A stretch of 9,331 nucleotides of DNA from an uncultured Mollicutes bacterium (GTDB lineage: Bacteria; Bacillota_I; Bacilli_A; RFN20; CAG-826), in NCBI GenBank assembly GCA_937893635.1, contig CALBGF010000234.1:1-9331 (forward strand). Reading direction: 5' to 3'. A model generated the notes under the pieces. The model made no database searches. It was not told the DNA's origin and saw nothing but the letters and a program-made list of their open reading frames with translations. A program made the translations under genes and the position numbers. Of the stretch, positions 6,778-9,331 are shown in pieces (position 1 is the first letter of the stretch; each line of letters starts with the position of its first letter).

Positions 6778-8209
6778 TGTCATCACCTGCCTTTGTTATT
6801 TCTTTAATTATATTGGTGTTTAAAGCATCGTAATTAACATCTAAAACATCAATATGATAATAATTTGCTAATATATCTAAAACACTTGGTTGACACATAC
6901 CACCTTGACACTTACCAAATCCAGCACGAACTCTTTTCTTAAGTGCTTTAATGGAGTGAGGCGGACAACTTCTTGATAATGTATCAAGTATTTCTTGCTC
7001 GGAAATATATTCACATTTACAAATGATATGGCCATATTTAGGATTTTCTTTTATTAGTTTATTTCTTTCTTCTAAACTTAATTCTTTCATATGTACATAT
7101 TTTTTCACATTAGGATTATAATTTTCTTTTTCTTTCAAATTAATTAATGTTGATAACAATTCTTCAACAACATATTTTCCAATTGCTGGTGCACTTGCTA
7201 AACCTGGTGACTCAATTCCAACCACATTAATAAAATGTTTATTTTCAATTTTAATAATAAAATCATGGGTAGATGGAGTTGGACGATTACCCGCAAAAGT
7301 TCTAATTGTCATATTAAAAGGAATATCTTTCATAATTAAAGATGCTTGTTTTTTGACTTCGCTTAATGTTAGTGAGTCAGTTGATAAATCATCTTTATCA
7401 TCCACAAATTCTGATGATGGCCCTACTAAATAATTATGACTACTTGTTGGTGTCATTAAAATTCCTTTTCCTTTTTCACTAGGAAGTGGAAAAATTGGCA
7501 TATTTAAAAATGAATCATCAAAATGATCTAAAACATAATATTCGCCTTTTCTTGCTTTAATATTAAAGTTATGATTACTAACTAGATGTGAGATAGTATC
7601 TCCATTTACTCCAGTCGCGTTAATTATAACTTTTCCTTCATAAACATTATTTTTAGTAATTACTTTTATGCCATTAGGAATTTCTTTTAAACCAATTACT
7701 TCTTCATTTAGTTTTAATTTCACACCATTATCAATAGCGTTTTCCATTGCATGAACAACTAAATTAAATGGATCAATAATTCCCGCAGTTGGACAATATA
7801 AAGCACCTAATATAGAATCATTTAAATGTGGCTCTTTTTCTAGTGCTTCTTTTTTTGTTAATAAGCAAACTTCCACACCATTTTCGAAAGCTCTTTTCTT
7901 TAAATCTTCTAATACTTTTAAATGCTCTTTAGTTGTAGCCACAGTCATTGAGCCAGTACGAATAAATTTTACATCTAGTTCTTTAGCAACTTGATCATAC
8001 ATTTTATTACCTAAAACATTAAACTTTGCTTTTAAAGTATGTGGCAAAGGATCATATCCCGAATGGATAATTGCGGAATTTGCCATTGATGTGACATTAC
8101 CTACATCATTTTCTTTATCTAATACTAAAACATCGAGATTATATTTTGCTATTTCTCGAGCAATGAATGCTCCAATAACTCCAGCGCCTAAAATAATTAC
8201 ATCAACCAT
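6770..8209 (-). CDS. GlpA/LhgO-like FAD dehydrogenase with [2Fe-2S] BFD domain
   Basis: This 479-residue protein probably oxidises sn-glycerol 3-phosphate or a related 2-hydroxy acid with FAD. Residues about 1-350 are a DAO-type flavoprotein: GAGVIG (8-13), D31 ending the second strand, and the segment around NSAIIHSGYD (44-53), typical of Firmicutes GlpA-like proteins. The C-terminal Fer2_BFD domain has C397, C399, C434 and C439, the CxC plus CxxxxC pattern for a [2Fe-2S] cluster. No membrane segment is visible. It leads a three-gene operon with overlapping ends. AAGGAG stands 8 nt before ATG. Related trios are often linked to glycerol kinase, but no glpK or glpF lies in this window, so L-2-hydroxyglutarate or another substrate remains possible. 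It may also be under the control of the leader structure at 8286-8371. Confidence 0.9.
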   Translation of the reverse strand: MVDVIILGAGVIGAFIAREIAKYNLDVLVLDKENDVGNVTSMANSAIIHSGYDPLPHTLKAKFNVLGNKMYDQVAKELDVKFIRTGSMTVATTKEHLKVLEDLKKRAFENGVEVCLLTKKEALEKEPHLNDSILGALYCPTAGIIDPFNLVVHAMENAIDNGVKLKLNEEVIGLKEIPNGIKVITKNNVYEGKVIINATGVNGDTISHLVSNHNFNIKARKGEYYVLDHFDDSFLNMPIFPLPSEKGKGILMTPTSSHNYLVGPSSEFVDDKDDLSTDSLTLSEVKKQASLIMKDIPFNMTIRTFAGNRPTPSTHDFIIKIENKHFINVVGIESPGLASAPAIGKYVVEELLSTLINLKEKENYNPNVKKYVHMKELSLEERNKLIKENPKYGHIICKCEYISEQEILDTLSRSCPPHSIKALKKRVRAGFGKCQGGMCQPSVLDILANYYHIDVLDVNYDALNTNIIKEITKAGDDNA

Positions 8210-8244
8210 TATCTAAACTCCTTGTAAGTTTTTTTGTTAATATT

Positions 8245-8253
8245 AGTATAACA
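8245..8253 (-). promoter_or_regulatory. Extended -10 promoter of the oxidoreductase operon
   Basis: TGTTATACT on the minus strand combines TGn with a five-of-six -10 hexamer. No good -35 is found 16-18 bp upstream. The predicted start near 8238 leaves a leader of about 29 nt holding the AAGGAG site. It lies downstream of the terminator at 8286-8314, so the operon need not depend on read-through. Confidence 0.55.
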
Positions 8254-8285
8254 TTTTTTGCTTATTTATAAAACTATCGAAGTAT

Positions 8286-8314
8286 AAAAAAATAACGGCT
8301 TATTAGGTCGTTAT
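8286..8314 (-). terminator. Intrinsic terminator upstream of the oxidoreductase operon
   Basis: ATAACG pairs with CGTTAT around an 11-nt loop, and a run of seven or so T follows on the minus strand. It can end a small RNA starting near 8371 or read-through from dapA, or it can act as an attenuator for the operon beginning at 8209. The stem is short, but the T-run is strong. Confidence 0.72.
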
Positions 8315-8371
8315 CAATGTAAGACACAATGCTTACTTTCCGCTAAGGAAGCGGATAAGTGTCAATTCACT
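8286..8371 (-). ncRNA. Candidate small RNA or attenuator leader, about 85 nt
   Basis: Between dapA and the oxidoreductase operon, a promoter (8378-8405) and a terminator (8286-8314) enclose a stretch with no open frame but clear folding. On the minus strand GACAC pairs with GTGTC, TTA with TAA, and TCCGCT with AGCGGA, giving a 14-bp three-part stem (8323-8363) with bulges on one side and a UCCUU loop. The loop resembles an anti-Shine-Dalgarno sequence. An alternative hairpin, GTAAG with CTTAC, would use part of the 3' arm, and UUAUC in the 5' arm could pair with GAUAA at the start of the terminator stem, as an attenuator would need. I do not recognise it as a known family (not tRNA, SRP RNA, T-box or a riboswitch I know). 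Start and end are predicted. Confidence 0.5.
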
Positions 8372-8377
8372 ATTTAT

Positions 8378-8405
8378 AGTTTATAGTTTAAATTTCAAAT
8401 GTCAA
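8378..8405 (-). promoter_or_regulatory. Promoter of the candidate small RNA
   Basis: The -35 is consensus TTGACA (8400-8405). With a 16-bp spacer the -10 is TAAACT (8378-8383), four of six matches. The spacer and -10 contain the direct repeat ATAGTTT twice in tandem (read on the plus strand, about 8376-8389), which makes the exact -10 uncertain. It starts 18 nt after the dapA stop. Confidence 0.6.
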
Positions 8406-8423
8406 ACAAAACTACTAAAAGTT

Positions 8424-9275
8424 TTATTTTGTTTTAAGTAAATCTAAGTTTCTTTTGCCTTCTAAAGATAAATTAACTAAAGGCAATCTTAAATTCATAC
8501 TTTTATAACCATTAATACTTAATAAATATTTAATTGGTATTGGATTAGTTTCAAAAGTTATTAAATTACCAATAAAATTTAAATAATCAATTAATATTGG
8601 ATTCGTAAAGTTATCTTCATAATCTTCAATTAGTAATTTATAGTCATGAGCATATAAAATCGATGAAACTGAAATAATTCCATCTGCACCTGCAGCAAGT
8701 GCTTTATCAAAATTAGTATCATTACCGTGATATACTAAAAAATCTGGAAAATTTTTCTTTAATAAAGTCATAAGATTAAAATCATTACTACATTCTTTTA
8801 TCCCAATTAATTTATTTGATATATGTAGTAATTTTCTAATCGTTTGGTAATCAATTGACATACCAACTCTTGAAGGAACATTATAAATTAAAACTGGATG
8901 TCTACTAGTTTGTAATACTTTTTTAAAATGTAAAAACACACCTCGAAGTGGCGGCTTATTATAAAATGGTAATGTCACGAGAATAGCATCAATATTTAAA
9001 GTATTAAGGATTTCAATTTGTTCAATTATTTTATTTGTGTTATTTTCTGCTACACCAACAATAATTTTTAATTTAGTATTCATTATAACAAATTTAATTA
9101 AATCAATTTTTTCTTTTGATGTGAGTGCCGATTCTTCTCCTGTTGTCCCCGCTACGACAACTGCGCTATGTCCGCTTTTTTCATATGATTCAAGTAATTT
9201 TTTAACTTCTATATAATCAATTTCATCTTGATTATTGAAAGGAGTGACCATCGCACCAATTATTTCTTTTTTCAT
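8424..9275 (-). CDS. dapA: 4-hydroxy-tetrahydrodipicolinate synthase (DHDPS)
   Basis: This 283-residue cytoplasmic enzyme condenses pyruvate with aspartate semialdehyde, the first committed step to diaminopimelate and lysine. It forms one TIM barrel of the class I aldolase family. GTTGE (43-47) supplies the catalytic threonines, LPFYNKP (102-108) the subunit-interface tyrosine Y105, YNVPSRVG (131-138) the catalytic Y131 and the substrate-binding R136, and GIKEC (158-162) the Schiff-base lysine K160. GTTGE together with R136 favours DHDPS over N-acetylneuraminate lyase, which usually has GSTGE. AGAGGTGAG lies just before ATG, and length fits the family. No other lysine or diaminopimelate gene is in view. 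Its presence suggests an organism that makes lysine or a diaminopimelate-type wall, which argues against a wall-less mollicute. A convincing promoter is not contained in the 56 nt upstream, so it may belong to an operon starting outside the window. Confidence 0.93.
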   Translation of the reverse strand: MKKEIIGAMVTPFNNQDEIDYIEVKKLLESYEKSGHSAVVVAGTTGEESALTSKEKIDLIKFVIMNTKLKIIVGVAENNTNKIIEQIEILNTLNIDAILVTLPFYNKPPLRGVFLHFKKVLQTSRHPVLIYNVPSRVGMSIDYQTIRKLLHISNKLIGIKECSNDFNLMTLLKKNFPDFLVYHGNDTNFDKALAAGADGIISVSSILYAHDYKLLIEDYEDNFTNPILIDYLNFIGNLITFETNPIPIKYLLSINGYKSMNLRLPLVNLSLEGKRNLDLLKTK

Positions 9276-9331
9276 ATACTCACCTCTATATAGTCTATGA
9301 CAATAGCCTAAATAAAGTGAATTTTTTGATA

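Noticed and set aside
8323..8363. Hairpin considered as tRNA, SRP RNA or a REP/mobile-element end
   Set aside because: It has no cloverleaf, no CCA-type acceptor arm and no SRP asymmetric loop pattern; there is no transposase, flanking target duplication or second copy in the window.
8408..8425. AAAACT/AGTTTT hairpin as a dapA terminator
   Set aside because: The stem is six mostly A-T pairs, overlaps the stop codon and is followed by an interrupted T stretch; the terminator at 8286-8314 is much better.
8424..9275. N-acetylneuraminate lyase or another dapA-family aldolase instead of DHDPS
   Set aside because: GTTGE, the FYNKP tyrosine and R136 agree with DHDPS, and no sialic acid genes are nearby.
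9292..9321. TTCACT and TAGACT with an 18-bp spacer as a dapA promoter
   Set aside because: Each hexamer matches consensus at four of six positions, and transcription from it would begin within or next to the Shine-Dalgarno sequence, leaving no usable leader.
1..9331. Alternative genetic code (TGA or CGG as Trp)
   Set aside because: I found no in-frame TGA or CGG in the seven genes, and CGA is used at Arg positions; the window neither needs nor tests a variant code. Lack of TGA stops among six genes is too few to judge.

Overview
The window reads as a stretch of chromosome from an AT-rich Gram-positive bacterium, most likely of the Bacilli/Erysipelotrichia/RF39-type gut lineages. Reasons: strong Shine-Dalgarno sites, an FtsK/SpoIIIE translocase, an RNase J, a type I pullulanase and the Firmicutes-style oxidoreductase trio ending in a DUF1667 protein. 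All seven genes lie on the minus strand, so transcription runs from high to low coordinates. Every gene except the pullulanase, which is cut by the window edge, is intact. No transposase, phage gene, CRISPR array, tRNA or rRNA was seen, and no gene-free stretch exceeds about 215 bases.

Layout in transcription order. dapA (9275-8424) encodes dihydrodipicolinate synthase. An intergenic region follows (8423-8210) with a consensus -35 promoter, a long imperfect hairpin and an intrinsic terminator. Together these look like a small RNA of roughly 85 nt or an attenuated leader. Next comes a tightly coupled three-gene operon (8209-5177): a GlpA/LhgO-like FAD dehydrogenase with a C-terminal [2Fe-2S] domain, a second FAD/NAD-binding oxidoreductase, and a small four-cysteine DUF1667 protein. 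It has its own extended -10 promoter. Then a monocistronic RNase J-family gene (5069-3396) is bounded by a clear promoter and a textbook terminator. Last, ftsK (3278-699) starts from a probable promoter whose start point lies in a perfect 22-bp palindrome, and it is followed after 3 nt by pulA (695 to beyond position 1).

Most of the window is ordinary housekeeping and carbon metabolism. I see no convincing new defence or mobile system. The points most worth a second look are: (1) the RNase J homologue has lost most metal-ligand and catalytic-pocket residues, so it is probably a J2-like scaffold subunit; (2) the putative sRNA or attenuator between dapA and the oxidoreductase operon, with an anti-Shine-Dalgarno-like UCCUU loop; (3) the palindrome at the ftsK promoter; (4) the complete absence of tryptophan from about 2,940 predicted residues, including replacement of the Trp expected in the pullulanase WAP motif.
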